This document shows, piece by piece, positions 33,805 to 43,627 of a DNA stretch of 64,000 bases. The DNA lies in NCBI RefSeq assembly GCF_000620305.1, contig NZ_KK211100.1:866735-930734 (forward strand), written 5' to 3'. Numbering within the stretch: position 1 is the first letter of the stretch; every line of letters starts with the position of its first letter. Below the pieces are notes generated by a model, which did not search any database, was not told the origin of the DNA, and worked only from the letters and a program-made list of their open reading frames with translations. Origin of the DNA: Desulfitibacter alkalitolerans DSM 16504. Its GTDB lineage: Bacteria > Bacillota > DSM-16504 > Desulfitibacterales > Desulfitibacteraceae. A program made the translations under genes and the position numbers.

Positions 33805-34340
33805 TAGTAGTTTTCGGGTTTGATCTGGTAATGGGATTGGGGGTGAACACAGGCTGGACATAATTCAGGGGCTTCTTTTCCTACATGAACATAGCCGCAA
33901 TTTCTACAGTGCCATTTTACTTCTTCGTCTCGCTTAAATACTCTGCCATTTTTGATGTTGTCCAAAAGAGCTCTAAATCGTTTTTCATGCTCTTCTTCTA
34001 CCTCTCCTGTTTCGTGGAAAAACTCTGCAATTTCATCAAAGCCCTCTTCCTTGGCTTCCTTTTCCATACGCTTGTACATGTCTGTCCATTCAAAATTCTC
34101 ACCGGCAGCAGCCTTTTCTAAATTTTCTTCTGTGGTTCCAATGCCATTTAAAAATTTTAATGCTCTTTTAGCATGCTCCTTTTCATTGTCGGCAGTTTCT
34201 AGAAAAACTCCCGCAATCTGCTCATAGCCTTCCTTCTTGGCCACGCTGGCCCAGTAAGTATATTTGTTTCGAGCTTGTGATTCGCCAGCAAATGCTTCCC
34301 AGAGGTTTTTTTCTGTTTTTGTGCCTTTTAAATCCTTCAT
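33804..34340 (-). CDS. Rubrerythrin
   Basis: Non-haem di-iron peroxidase of anaerobes that reduces hydrogen peroxide. The ferritin-like domain (1-140) has the two iron-binding helix pairs with Glu and ExxH motifs ([46 protein letters not shown]), and the C-terminal rubredoxin-like domain has CRNCGY and CPAC to bind one iron. The length of 178 aa is typical. The ATG at 34340 follows AAAGGAG. It is a single gene and fits the anaerobic lifestyle. Confidence 0.95.
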   Translation of the reverse strand: MKDLKGTKTEKNLWEAFAGESQARNKYTYWASVAKKEGYEQIAGVFLETADNEKEHAKRALKFLNGIGTTEENLEKAAAGENFEWTDMYKRMEKEAKEEGFDEIAEFFHETGEVEEEHEKRFRALLDNIKNGRVFKRDEEVKWHCRNCGYVHVGKEAPELCPACVHPQSHYQIKPENY

Positions 34341-34408
34341 TACTAAACAACTCCTTTAAAAGATTTTGTATTTCCTTTATAGCTTACCATAAATATAATA
34401 ATTAATTT

Positions 34409-36748
34409 TTAAACATTTTGTGAAGTTTTTCCATTTAAATTTTTTATAAGCTCTAGATTCGTTAAAACTTGCTTGATAAATATTGAAACAAGGCCTGCAT
34501 CATACTTTGTACCTGCACCTTCTTGAAGTTCAATTATCACCTTATCTTCATCAAGAATATTACCATATGTTCTATTGTTAGTCATTGCATCATAAGCATC
34601 CACGATTCTTATAATTCTTGCCTGTAAAGGAATCTCGTCTCCCTTCAAGCCCTTGGGATAACCACTTCCATCATAGTTTTCGTGATGGGCAAGCACAAAT
34701 TCTGCTATTTCAGACATGTCATTGACTGAGCTTAGTATCCTGTATCCTATTTCAGGATGACGCTTTAATTCATTCCACTCATCTTGTGTAAGGGAATCAA
34801 CTTTATTGAGCACATTATCATCAATAGATACTTTTCCAATATCATGAAGCAGCCCTACTGTTTTAAGCTCCTTTATTTCCCTGCTGCTTAGCTGCATTGC
34901 CACCCCCATTGCCTCACATAAATAGCTGACCCTTTGAGAGTGCAGCTCCTCTCTTTTGTTTTTTTCGTGCAGGGTACTAATAATTGTTCTGATTGTCTTT
35001 CCCCTGATGCTTGGACTTTCAAATAGTTTATGCCTAAACAGTAAATCCTCAGCGTTCTTTAGGGTTTCACTAACATCCTCATGGGTGCTTACCTTTGTGT
35101 GCCATCCAAAGGAAACTGATAGGCCAGTGAGCTCCATCTTAGTATTTGAAATAGACTGCTTGATTCTATCCACTATTTTCTCTGCTGTTTCTTGACTGGT
35201 TTTAGGCAGCAGGATTACAAATTCATCTCCCCCTAACCTGGCTACTATCTCATCAGCCCGACATTCACTTTTAATAACTTCTGCTGCCTTTTTCAGGAGC
35301 TTATCACCCGTCTTATAGCCAAAGGCATCATTTGTCAGCTTCAACCCATTCACGTCAGCCATGACCACCGAAAGAGGCAGGTTCCTTTCTGTATCAAGCC
35401 GCTTCAACTCTTCTTCGAAAAATCTTCTGTTATAAAGGCCTGTTAATTGATCATGATAGCTTAAAAATTCTATTTCCTCCTGCTTTTTCTTTTCCTCTGT
35501 AACATCCCTTAGTACAAAGGCTAAACCCTGAATTTCGTCCTGCTCATTCCTTATGGGAGCTGCACTGCAGGAAATGTATTTTTCTGCTGCATCTCTCTTT
35601 AATAAAAAACTAAATTTATTTGTTGCGCTTATCTGTTCTCTATCTTCAAAAATATGGACTGCTGCATGTAAATATTCTTTTATACTCTCTCCCTTGTTCC
35701 AGCCAGTAAGCTTTTGGGCTGCTTGATTCATCATGGTAATACTGCCATTTTTGTCAGTGGTAATAATCCCGTCTCCCACAGATGAGAGGGTGATTCTAAG
35801 AAGTTCTTTTTCTTTTTTTAATACATTTTCCATCTTCTTACGTTCTGTTATGTCACGGGCAATACCAAGCAATAAGTGTCCGGCATCCTTTTCCACTATG
35901 GATATCCTGGTTTCATAATACCGCCACTGTCCATTTTTATGACGAACTCTAAACTCCACAGGCTCTATTGGGCAATTATCTAGAGCAATCCTGTGAATAC
36001 AGGCCAGCACCCTATTCACATCCTCCTGGTGGATAAAAAAAGCTAGATTGTATCCTTCAACCTCGTTAACCTCGTGTCCCAAGAGGCCCTTCCAGTTAGG
36101 TGAAACATATAACAAGTCCCCTTGTAATGACAATGCATAGATTATGTCATTGGAATTTTCAATAATGGTTCTGAATTTTTCCTCACTTTCCCGCAGCTTC
36201 CTTTCTGCTTCTTTTTCCATACTAATGTCTAAAACGGCACACCTGATTAAAGACGAATCAGCCTTTTTCAAGATGTTGCTTTTGATTTTTACAAATATAT
36301 CCTGACCGCTGGTCTTCAAAACCAGCTCAACACTTTGAGGGGACTGCTGCTTAAGAAGCTTTCTAATATGAAAGTAAAAAGCATCCTGATAGTCTTCTTT
36401 AATAAGCCTTGCAAAGGAAATATCCCTCAATTCAAGTTTATCCAGACCAACCATATTCTCAAAAGCCAGGTTAGTCATATGAATAATATAGTCCTTATGA
36501 AAGGTTACATATCCTATAGGCGCCTCATTAAAGAGGCTGTAATAGTATTTTTGTGATTTCTCCAGGTCCTCTTGTATGCGCATTAATTCTTTGTTTTGAT
36601 ACTCAAGTTCTTGATGGTATATTGAAATTTCTTCTAGAATCTCATCCATGGTTTTACTGCTTAAAAAAGCTGCGTCAATTTTTCTTGTTTTTAATATCTC
36701 ATCAATTTTTTTATGCAGATCAACTTTTCGGTGGTCTATGGTTTTCAT
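34409..36748 (-). CDS. PAS-GGDEF-HD-GYP cyclic-di-GMP signalling protein
   Basis: Soluble multidomain protein of 779 residues. Its order is: N-terminal coiled-coil region, PAS domains at about 65-180, 185-310 and 320-435, GGDEF domain (about 440-595) with intact ARLGGDEFVILLP, and HD-GYP domain (about 600-765) with LLHDIGKV, HHENYDGSGYPKGL and RIVDAYDAMT. It can thus in principle both make and degrade c-di-GMP, or use GGDEF as a GTP sensor. Its ATG overlaps the TGA of the CheB-CheR gene (ATGA), so the two are translated together. It may feed the c-di-GMP riboswitches 8-14 kb away; that is inference. Confidence 0.92.
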   Translation of the reverse strand: MKTIDHRKVDLHKKIDEILKTRKIDAAFLSSKTMDEILEEISIYHQELEYQNKELMRIQEDLEKSQKYYYSLFNEAPIGYVTFHKDYIIHMTNLAFENMVGLDKLELRDISFARLIKEDYQDAFYFHIRKLLKQQSPQSVELVLKTSGQDIFVKIKSNILKKADSSLIRCAVLDISMEKEAERKLRESEEKFRTIIENSNDIIYALSLQGDLLYVSPNWKGLLGHEVNEVEGYNLAFFIHQEDVNRVLACIHRIALDNCPIEPVEFRVRHKNGQWRYYETRISIVEKDAGHLLLGIARDITERKKMENVLKKEKELLRITLSSVGDGIITTDKNGSITMMNQAAQKLTGWNKGESIKEYLHAAVHIFEDREQISATNKFSFLLKRDAAEKYISCSAAPIRNEQDEIQGLAFVLRDVTEEKKKQEEIEFLSYHDQLTGLYNRRFFEEELKRLDTERNLPLSVVMADVNGLKLTNDAFGYKTGDKLLKKAAEVIKSECRADEIVARLGGDEFVILLPKTSQETAEKIVDRIKQSISNTKMELTGLSVSFGWHTKVSTHEDVSETLKNAEDLLFRHKLFESPSIRGKTIRTIISTLHEKNKREELHSQRVSYLCEAMGVAMQLSSREIKELKTVGLLHDIGKVSIDDNVLNKVDSLTQDEWNELKRHPEIGYRILSSVNDMSEIAEFVLAHHENYDGSGYPKGLKGDEIPLQARIIRIVDAYDAMTNNRTYGNILDEDKVIIELQEGAGTKYDAGLVSIFIKQVLTNLELIKNLNGKTSQNV

Positions 36749-39612
36749 GATATGCCTCCCTTTTCAATATGTATAGTAAAGACCCCTCCATCAAACCCTT
36801 CATTGTGTCCCATTACAGGTACTGCATTAACTGTTAATAGCAGCTTTTCGTTTCCTGCAGCTTTCATATAATACTTATATCCATTTAATGGCTGTAAGGT
36901 TCTTTTTAGGACTGCAAAGGGGGTTTCTTGTTCCAAATCTATTGCAAATTCTTTTGGAAAGGAAAAGGCTCCAACAACATCTCGGGCAGATTTTCCAAAA
37001 ATATCCTCAACCTTTTTATTGGCATAGGTAATAAATCCTTCAGAGTTTGTCATGATTTTGATTATTGGACTATTCTCTAGAACCTTTTCAAGCAAATCAC
37101 AGTTGTGCTTAAGCTCCCTTTCTAACTCCTTTATCCTGCTGATATCAAAAAATGTCATCATTATTCCTTCTACTGAGTTATATTCAGTACGATAAGGACG
37201 TATTCTGGCAAGCCAAACATTACCCTTTCCATCGCGAATCTCTTTATCTACACTTTTTAACTCCTCTACTACACTATATATGTCAGTGAGCAAATCACTG
37301 TATTGATTCATAACAGATATGTGTGATATTGGTCTGCCAATATCTCCAGGCAGTATGTTGGTAATACTGGTGACCAGTGGTGTTATCTTGCGTATGCAGA
37401 GATTACGGTCCAGATACAGAGCACCTACTTCAGTATTTTTCAACAGGTTGTCCAGGTCGTTATTTAATCTAATCAGCTCTTCGATTTTGGTCTGGTGCTC
37501 AGAATTAACTGTGTAGAGCTCCTCATTTACAGATTGAAGTTCTTCATTTGTACTTTGTAATTCTTCATTGGAGGCTATGAGCTCTTCATTGGAGGACTGC
37601 AGCTCCTCATTGGAGGTTTCTAACTCCTCAACAGTTGCCTGAAGACTTTCTTTAGTAATCTGCAGCTCCTTTTCTAATTCTTCCACTCTGCTTTCAATAC
37701 CCATATCCACAGTTACAGTAAACTCTTCTGCTTTGTTGGGTTTTACTTCCTCAGAAGAAAAACTCAACAAATAGAAGGCCTTCTTGTCCAGATATATGAC
37801 TCGTCCTTCAATAATAACCTTATATTTCTCAAGACCATTAGAGCTGTTGTATTTTTCAAAAATAACCTGGTTGTTTGTTGTTTTTAAACGCCTTAGAAGG
37901 TTATTCACCACTATTGATAAATCATTGTTTAAATTAGAGTAAAGGTTTTGAGAAAACCGCCCGGGCTTAATCTGAAAAAATTTGCTAACATCATTAACCA
38001 CATGAATTATATTATCCTCATCATCAACTATAATTGCTGGGGGTAATACTGCAGAAATGGCACTCTCCATTAATTTTTCCATTTTAAACTTGGGGGAATT
38101 TGCAAGGCTGGTATATCCCAAACCTTCATAGGCATGATTCCTTGGAATTGGCAAGTCCCTTATTAAAGGTGATTTATAGCCTTCCTTGTATTTATATATT
38201 TTCCATTTGCTATCAACTGCTTGAAAAGCTTCACTCATTTCTCCAATGGATTCACTGCTGCCCATCACTAAAAATCCATCTGAATTCAGGGAATAATAGA
38301 ACATTGCCAGCAGCCTTTGCTGCATCTCGGGCTTTAAATATATAAAGAGATTTCTGCAAACAATCAAATCCAGTTTGGAAAAGGGCGGATCCTTTAATAG
38401 GTTATGGGTGGCAAATACAACCTTTTTGCGAATTGTATCATTTATCTGGTATCCATTTTCTTTACGAGTAAAATATTTGGTAAGGAGAACCGGGTCAACA
38501 TCTGCCACAATGCTTTCTGGATAAAGCCCCTGTCCAGCAAATTCAACGGCATCACGATCTATGTCTGTAGCAAAGATTTTTATCTCACAATCAATCTTAT
38601 TCTTGGTTATGTATTCACTAAAGAGCATGGCCAGGGAATAAACCTCCTCCCCTGTAGAACAGCCAGCAGACCAAATACGAATTGCCTTTTTACCGTATGT
38701 CAGCTTTGGTAAAACCTTTTCATTGATACTATTAAAAACTTCCTGGTCACGGAAGAACCTGGTCACCCCAATTAACAGCTCCCGGTAGAGGATGTCTTTT
38801 TCTTTGCTTGACTCTGATAAAAACACCAGATATTCTTCCAGGGTATTGAAACGGTTGATGCTTACCCTGCGCTCCAAACGGCGGATAATGGTGTTCTCCT
38901 TGTAAAAAGAAAAATCAATACCACTATGGTCCCTCAGCATAAGGATTATTTTGGTAAGGGTGTCTATGTTCTTGGACATAATATTATCCAGGGTTGCACT
39001 TTTCTTAATAAATGGGTGTTTAATGTAATTTAGCAGCTCCTCCGGCATTTTTTCAGGAGGAAGAATGTAATCAACGAGCCCAGTTGAAATTGAGCTGCGA
39101 GGCATGCCATCAAATTTGGCACTCTGATCATCCTGTACCATAACCATGCCGCCGGCTTCCTTGATTGCACGTATGCCCAGGGTTCCATCACTGCCAGTAC
39201 CTGACAGGATAACTCCTATGGCATTTTTATTTTTGTCAGCTGCCAGGGAACGGAAAAAGATGTCTATTGGCAGGTTTAATCCTCTGCTCTTTTGCTCTTC
39301 TAGATAAAACTTGCCATGAAAGATAGATAAATTCTTTCTGGGGGGGATTAGATAAATTGTATTAGGCTGAGCAGCAATACCGTCCTGGGCAATTTCAATG
39401 GACATCCTGGTATGACGTGCGAGCAATTCATTCATCAAGCTTTTGTAGTCAGGAGAAAGGTGCTGGATTACTATAAAAACCATGCCTGTATCCTCAGGCA
39501 TTTCTTTAAAAAAAGATACAAGGGCTTCAAGTCCGCCAGCAGATGCGCCTATGCCAACATAATATGTAGATTCTGTCCTGGCTTCCGAGGATTGGGGAAT
39601 TGAATTAATCAA
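36745..39612 (-). CDS. CheB-CheR-PAS fusion protein
   Basis: 955 residues. The CheB methylesterase domain (about 18-200) has catalytic Ser (GIGASAGG), His (VIQHLSPDY) and Asp (LSGTGSDGTLG) but no receiver domain. The CheR methyltransferase domain (about 210-475) has RFFRDQEVF, WSAGCSTGEEVYSLAM and DLIVCRNLFIYL. A long coiled coil with repeats of SNEELQS/TNEELQS type (about 645-715) leads to two PAS domains. These fusions occur in many bacteria with non-flagellar signalling; the substrate need not be a chemoreceptor. The start is TTG 39612 after GGGGG. It forms an operon with the GGDEF-HD-GYP gene. Confidence 0.92.
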   Translation of the reverse strand: MINSIPQSSEARTESTYYVGIGASAGGLEALVSFFKEMPEDTGMVFIVIQHLSPDYKSLMNELLARHTRMSIEIAQDGIAAQPNTIYLIPPRKNLSIFHGKFYLEEQKSRGLNLPIDIFFRSLAADKNKNAIGVILSGTGSDGTLGIRAIKEAGGMVMVQDDQSAKFDGMPRSSISTGLVDYILPPEKMPEELLNYIKHPFIKKSATLDNIMSKNIDTLTKIILMLRDHSGIDFSFYKENTIIRRLERRVSINRFNTLEEYLVFLSESSKEKDILYRELLIGVTRFFRDQEVFNSINEKVLPKLTYGKKAIRIWSAGCSTGEEVYSLAMLFSEYITKNKIDCEIKIFATDIDRDAVEFAGQGLYPESIVADVDPVLLTKYFTRKENGYQINDTIRKKVVFATHNLLKDPPFSKLDLIVCRNLFIYLKPEMQQRLLAMFYYSLNSDGFLVMGSSESIGEMSEAFQAVDSKWKIYKYKEGYKSPLIRDLPIPRNHAYEGLGYTSLANSPKFKMEKLMESAISAVLPPAIIVDDEDNIIHVVNDVSKFFQIKPGRFSQNLYSNLNNDLSIVVNNLLRRLKTTNNQVIFEKYNSSNGLEKYKVIIEGRVIYLDKKAFYLLSFSSEEVKPNKAEEFTVTVDMGIESRVEELEKELQITKESLQATVEELETSNEELQSSNEELIASNEELQSTNEELQSVNEELYTVNSEHQTKIEELIRLNNDLDNLLKNTEVGALYLDRNLCIRKITPLVTSITNILPGDIGRPISHISVMNQYSDLLTDIYSVVEELKSVDKEIRDGKGNVWLARIRPYRTEYNSVEGIMMTFFDISRIKELERELKHNCDLLEKVLENSPIIKIMTNSEGFITYANKKVEDIFGKSARDVVGAFSFPKEFAIDLEQETPFAVLKRTLQPLNGYKYYMKAAGNEKLLLTVNAVPVMGHNEGFDGGVFTIHIEKGGIS

Positions 39613-39826
39613 GAAATTTTAACCCCCTTTATTTACTGAATTACAAGCCTTGTTAATAATAATAGTAATCATTATTTATGCAGGAAATGAAAAAATTACA
39701 GTGATTCAGGCCGCAGGGTAAGGGTATTTTATGCAGCACCACTATAATATATACAATAGCATAGTTTTTTTATCATAAGAACTGAATTTTTTGTGAAGAT
39801 TTATAAAGTAGCTTCTGCAGGCAATC

Positions 39827-40963
39827 TCATGGTGCCAGTCCAAATCTAGTAATGTGGGCCTGGACTTCCACATTTATAGGAATGTTTGGGAAGGTCTCCT
39901 CCCAGTCTAGTCCTTCATAAATCCTAGGCATACGTTTTTTCATGGCCATGTCAAATCCTAAATAGTCCACGCCAAAGTCCCTTTGGGCCTTGTAAACTGC
40001 CTCTTCTATTTGGTTTTTTATGATCTGGGAAAATAGAATCTCTAACTTTCTAATATTCTCAGGATTAGAAAGATGCAGGTGCTTCCCCTGGCGTTGGACC
40101 ATTGTTCCATCAGTTTTTAGTCTTACATTAAAGCTTATGTCTCCCTTTTCAGCGTGGGGAATAATACTTATAGACCTTCTGTCCACAGAATAGGTATAGG
40201 TGCCTCCTTCCATATTACCATCAACATTGGCAGCAGCACGTCCAGTAATCCAATTTGCAGCCCTGGTTTCGCTGCTGCTAAGCCATCCCGCAAGCTTCCA
40301 ATTATTAAATACTGCTCCCCCATGTTTAATTGCAGCGTTTCCTTCTTCGGATACAATAGCTCTGGGCACAAAACCTCTTCCTTCCCTTCTTCTCAGATCC
40401 TCCACAAAATTAAAGAAGGGATTGCTCCTCACAAGGGAAAAATCCAACTCCACTTGTGCCATGGCAACAAGTTCTGCAGATGCATACGGCTCTAATAAAG
40501 GTTTGATGTATAACATATCCCTGGCTTGTCCATCCTGTACAAATAATAGTTGAATACGCATTTGGGTTTCCGGATGCCTATTAAAAAAATCAACAATATC
40601 CAAAAAGCTTTGTCGTGCAAGCTCCTCTCCAACAAGAACCAGCCTTAAGTGAGCCCAGGTTAACGGCCTGGCTATTCTTGCCTGAAGCTGTTCAAAAGCC
40701 ATATTAATACTATCGGCTTCTATTGTTTGAACAATTGCAGCAGGTTCATGTTCCTGGCTAATGCCTTGATTTCGGGCCTTTAAGGCAAAGGGCCTTACTA
40801 TTTCAAATGTAACCTTATATTTAAGACTATTGCCTGCTTCACCAGCATCTAAGCCAATGGCTGTGATAAAGGCCCTATCAGTGATGTCCTGTACGTCCCA
40901 GCAGCCTATTCCCATTGATATTATGGATAATATCAACATGACTGTAATAACAAATCTAATCAT
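39827..40963 (-). CDS. gerC: Spore germination lipoprotein GerC
   Basis: Ger(x)C family lipoprotein of a nutrient germinant receptor. The signal peptide has the lipobox ISMGIGC (Cys22) and then WDVQDITDRAFITAIGLD, the standard opening. Domain landmarks include PLTWAHLRLVLVGEELA and, near the end, QIIKNQIEEAVYKAQRDFGVDYLGF. The length of 378 aa is normal. The ATG follows directly after the gerB TAA. It would sit on the outer face of the spore inner membrane, with GerA and GerB. Confidence 0.92.
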   Translation of the reverse strand: MIRFVITVMLILSIISMGIGCWDVQDITDRAFITAIGLDAGEAGNSLKYKVTFEIVRPFALKARNQGISQEHEPAAIVQTIEADSINMAFEQLQARIARPLTWAHLRLVLVGEELARQSFLDIVDFFNRHPETQMRIQLLFVQDGQARDMLYIKPLLEPYASAELVAMAQVELDFSLVRSNPFFNFVEDLRRREGRGFVPRAIVSEEGNAAIKHGGAVFNNWKLAGWLSSSETRAANWITGRAAANVDGNMEGGTYTYSVDRRSISIIPHAEKGDISFNVRLKTDGTMVQRQGKHLHLSNPENIRKLEILFSQIIKNQIEEAVYKAQRDFGVDYLGFDMAMKKRMPRIYEGLDWEETFPNIPINVEVQAHITRFGLAP

Positions 40964-42076
40964 TTACCTTTCACCTTCCTTACCTCGTACTATTGCTATA
41001 ATTAAAGTGCTTATTGGAATTACAGCTATAAACAATATAGTCAACCAGCTAAAGTATTCACGTATTACCATTGTCCATGCCTGATTAGGAATTAAATAGC
41101 TGGCAGCAATAGCAGAAGCAGTAACCAGGAAAATTACTAATTTTTTATTGGAAATACCAAAGATTTCCATGATCCCATGGGATAATAAATAAATGAACAA
41201 GCAAATAGTTGTGAAAATAGCAATTAACCATGGTAATGTCAGGAATAACTCGAATCTTTCTACAGGAAATCCCGGAAGATGAATAATACTTACGGTGGCA
41301 AGTCCAGGCCACACAGTGGTTTTTACATTTTCAACTCCTAAAGTTCCAACTGCTGCACCAGCACTTGTAAAGGCAAAGATACTCAAAACCCCTATTCCCA
41401 GGAATGCAGGTTTTACAGCGTTTTGAGGTTTAAACAAAAAGGGAGCCAAAAAAAGTATAACTTCAACTCCTTGAAAAAGACCTAAATAAAAAAGTGCCCC
41501 TTTGAAAATTGGTACATAACCGTTACTAAACACCGGAAGAAAATTATCAAAACTTATTTCTTTTAAGCTTAATCCAACCACTATAAACAATAACACTGCC
41601 ATAAAGGGAAACATTAATTGAAAAAACTTCACTAGTGCAGTAAATCCATAGGCAGCCAGCCACAAGGCTCCAATTCCTATTAGCATCATGGGAATTAATA
41701 GTGGTGTTTCAGGCAGGAATAATAACCTGTTTGCCAGACTAAAATCGTTAAAAAGCACAGCTAAGAAAACAAACCAGTAAAGAAGATAGCTCACAGATAT
41801 GATAAAAGCCAGGGGCTTTCCCCACACCCTTTTACTGTACTGAAATAGATCCTCCCTGGGAAATCTGCCGGTTAATTTAACTAATAAATAAATGACCATT
41901 AGTAAAGCAAAGGTGCCCAGCAGCACAGACAACCATACGTCCTGGCCGGCTAATTCAACCAAACCCCTGGCAAAGGAAAATAGCTCAAATTCAAAAACTG
42001 CCAGTATAATCACTATAGTTAGCAGCCTAACATCAAGCTTGTCCAAGGACTTTCCCTTTAACTGCTGTTCATTCAT
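40964..42076 (-). CDS. gerB: Spore germination permease GerB
   Basis: GerAB/endospore germination permease of the amino acid-polyamine-cation superfamily with about ten membrane helices. The N-terminus is NEQQLKGKSLDKLD; RFPREDLFQYSKRVWGKPL is a family-typical loop. I use the ATG at 42076, which has AAGGGTGAAG upstream and overlaps the gerA stop by 8 bp, rather than an ATG at 42133 inside gerA. The length of 370 aa is normal. It would bind the germinant and signal with GerA and GerC, but gerA here is damaged. Confidence 0.92.
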   Translation of the reverse strand: MNEQQLKGKSLDKLDVRLLTIVIILAVFEFELFSFARGLVELAGQDVWLSVLLGTFALLMVIYLLVKLTGRFPREDLFQYSKRVWGKPLAFIISVSYLLYWFVFLAVLFNDFSLANRLLFLPETPLLIPMMLIGIGALWLAAYGFTALVKFFQLMFPFMAVLLFIVVGLSLKEISFDNFLPVFSNGYVPIFKGALFYLGLFQGVEVILFLAPFLFKPQNAVKPAFLGIGVLSIFAFTSAGAAVGTLGVENVKTTVWPGLATVSIIHLPGFPVERFELFLTLPWLIAIFTTICLFIYLLSHGIMEIFGISNKKLVIFLVTASAIAASYLIPNQAWTMVIREYFSWLTILFIAVIPISTLIIAIVRGKEGER

Positions 42077-43131
42077 TTTCTTCACCCTTTTCCTTACCCC
42101 TATTGACCCCTGGTAATGGCTTATAGGTTTCATTTTGAGGCATGTCTACACTGTTTTTGCGATAAATAGTATGTCCCCATCCACTAGCTTCCAGGGGTGC
42201 CAAGGGAGCCATATATGGGATGCCAAAGGACTTTAGTGTTGCCAGATGAATTGCAATATAGAAAAAGGCAACTGCAAAACCAAACATTCCAAACATTGTA
42301 GTCATGATCATTGTGAAAAACTGGATAATTCGCACAGAAGTTCGTAAGTCATAATTTGGAATTGCAAAGGAAGTAATAATTGTAAGTGTAACAATGATGA
42401 CTATTGCGGGCCCAAAAATATTAGCAAACAGACCGGCAGCTACCAGGACAATTCCTGAAAAAATTGCTATGGCATTTCCAACTGGAGTTGGTATCCTGAT
42501 TAAGATTAATCTTACAGCTTCTACAACACCCATCATAACAAAAGCTTCAAAATATACAGGAAAGGGCGTACCCTCTGCACCTGCTGCTATTAAAAATGCC
42601 AGGGTAGTTGGCAGCATTTCTGGATTAAAGGATGTTAGTGCTATATAAAAGCCTGGCAGTGAGGCAGATAAAACAAACATAATATACCTGGCTATCCGAA
42701 AAAATGTGGCTGCTGCAAACCACCTTGTATAAGCATCTTCTGTAGTATCCATAAGGTCAAAGAACGTGGCAGGTGCCAATAGAACCTCCGGACAGTCCTC
42801 CAGGAGAATAACTATACGTCCTTGAAATAATGCACCTTCTGCAATATCCGGTCTGGTGGATACCTCCACCTGGGGAAAGGGGCTTATATTTGAATTTTCT
42901 ATATTGCGCTCCAGGTAGCTGATATCCAGAAGAGTTATAGCTTTAATGCTATTGATTCTTTCCTTCACTTCAGAAAGAATTTGCGGATTTACCAGATCTT
43001 TGAGATATGCTATTACCACTTTCTTCCTGCCCCTGGTACCTACAGTTAACTGTTCAAAGATTAGCTGGTCGTCAGGTATTCGATCCGCTATTAAAGACAT
43101 GTTTATTATTTATTTTGAAAAATTCAAACAT
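42069..43131 (-). pseudogene. gerA: gerA spore germination protein with internal deletion and frame shift
   Basis: The long frame (343 codons from ATG 43100) matches only the C-terminal two thirds of GerA proteins (family about 480-520 aa): it starts at SLIADRIPDDQLIFEQLTVG, which normally follows a TN motif after some 150 residues, and has the usual membrane part (GFYIALTSFNPEMLPTTLAF, ITSFAIPNYDLRTS). That ATG has no ribosome site and a stop lies three codons upstream. A good site (GGTGG) and ATG occur at 43131, in another frame, reading MFEFFKINNK. It looks as if the real start was joined to the C-terminal part by a deletion of about 450 bp. gerB and gerC look intact. Confidence 0.65.
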
Positions 43132-43302
43132 GAAAATTTACCACCTTTGTAAAGAATTAATGCTTTGTTTTGACCTGTTAACCAATGTCAGGGCTTGTTT
43201 GACACCGAGGGGCCACTGCGAGGAGGTGCACTATTTAGTATTCTTATTAGATTAAGCATAAACTGACAAATCTATACATGAGGAAATACTTCACGGGGGA
43301 AA

Positions 43303-43336
43303 TGAAAAGGAGATGATTATTATTCTAATCATCCCC
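43303..43336 (-). terminator. Terminator after the tautomerase gene
   Basis: On the minus strand GGGGATGATTA / TAATCATCTCC forms an 11-bp stem with one mismatch, followed by TTTTC. It lies about 30 bp past the tautomerase stop. Between it and the gerA remnant (43132-43300) I see no gene. Confidence 0.75.
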
Positions 43337-43362
43337 TAACGGTATCTAAACAATATTAGAAA

Positions 43363-43554
43363 TTAAATCTTTTTCCTGTCGGCAATAAGCTTGCCGGCTA
43401 CAGCAACGTTTTCAGGAGCATTCTCCTTGAAAACCACTACAATGTCCGATGGCTGCAAATTAGTTGCCCTGCAAATAGTATCGGTAATTTCCCTGGCAGC
43501 TATACGCTTATTCTCTATGGACAAGGCTGGGCCGTCGTAGGTAATGGTTGGCAT
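43363..43554 (-). CDS. 4-oxalocrotonate tautomerase family protein
   Basis: 63-residue tautomerase-fold protein. Pro directly after the initiator Met (MPTITYDGP) is the catalytic base of the family, exposed once Met is removed. Like its relatives it should form oligomers. It follows the molybdenum-hydroxylase operon by about 70 bp on the same strand, with its own site (GAGGTGATCAA), and may act on a keto-enol product of that pathway, though the substrate cannot be told from sequence. Confidence 0.85.
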   Translation of the reverse strand: MPTITYDGPALSIENKRIAAREITDTICRATNLQPSDIVVVFKENAPENVAVAGKLIADRKKI

Positions 43555-43627
43555 TTGATCACCTCATTTCACTAATAAAATAAAGCCTCTTCATTAAAAA
43601 CCCCTGCCTATCTATATTATAGTGCAA

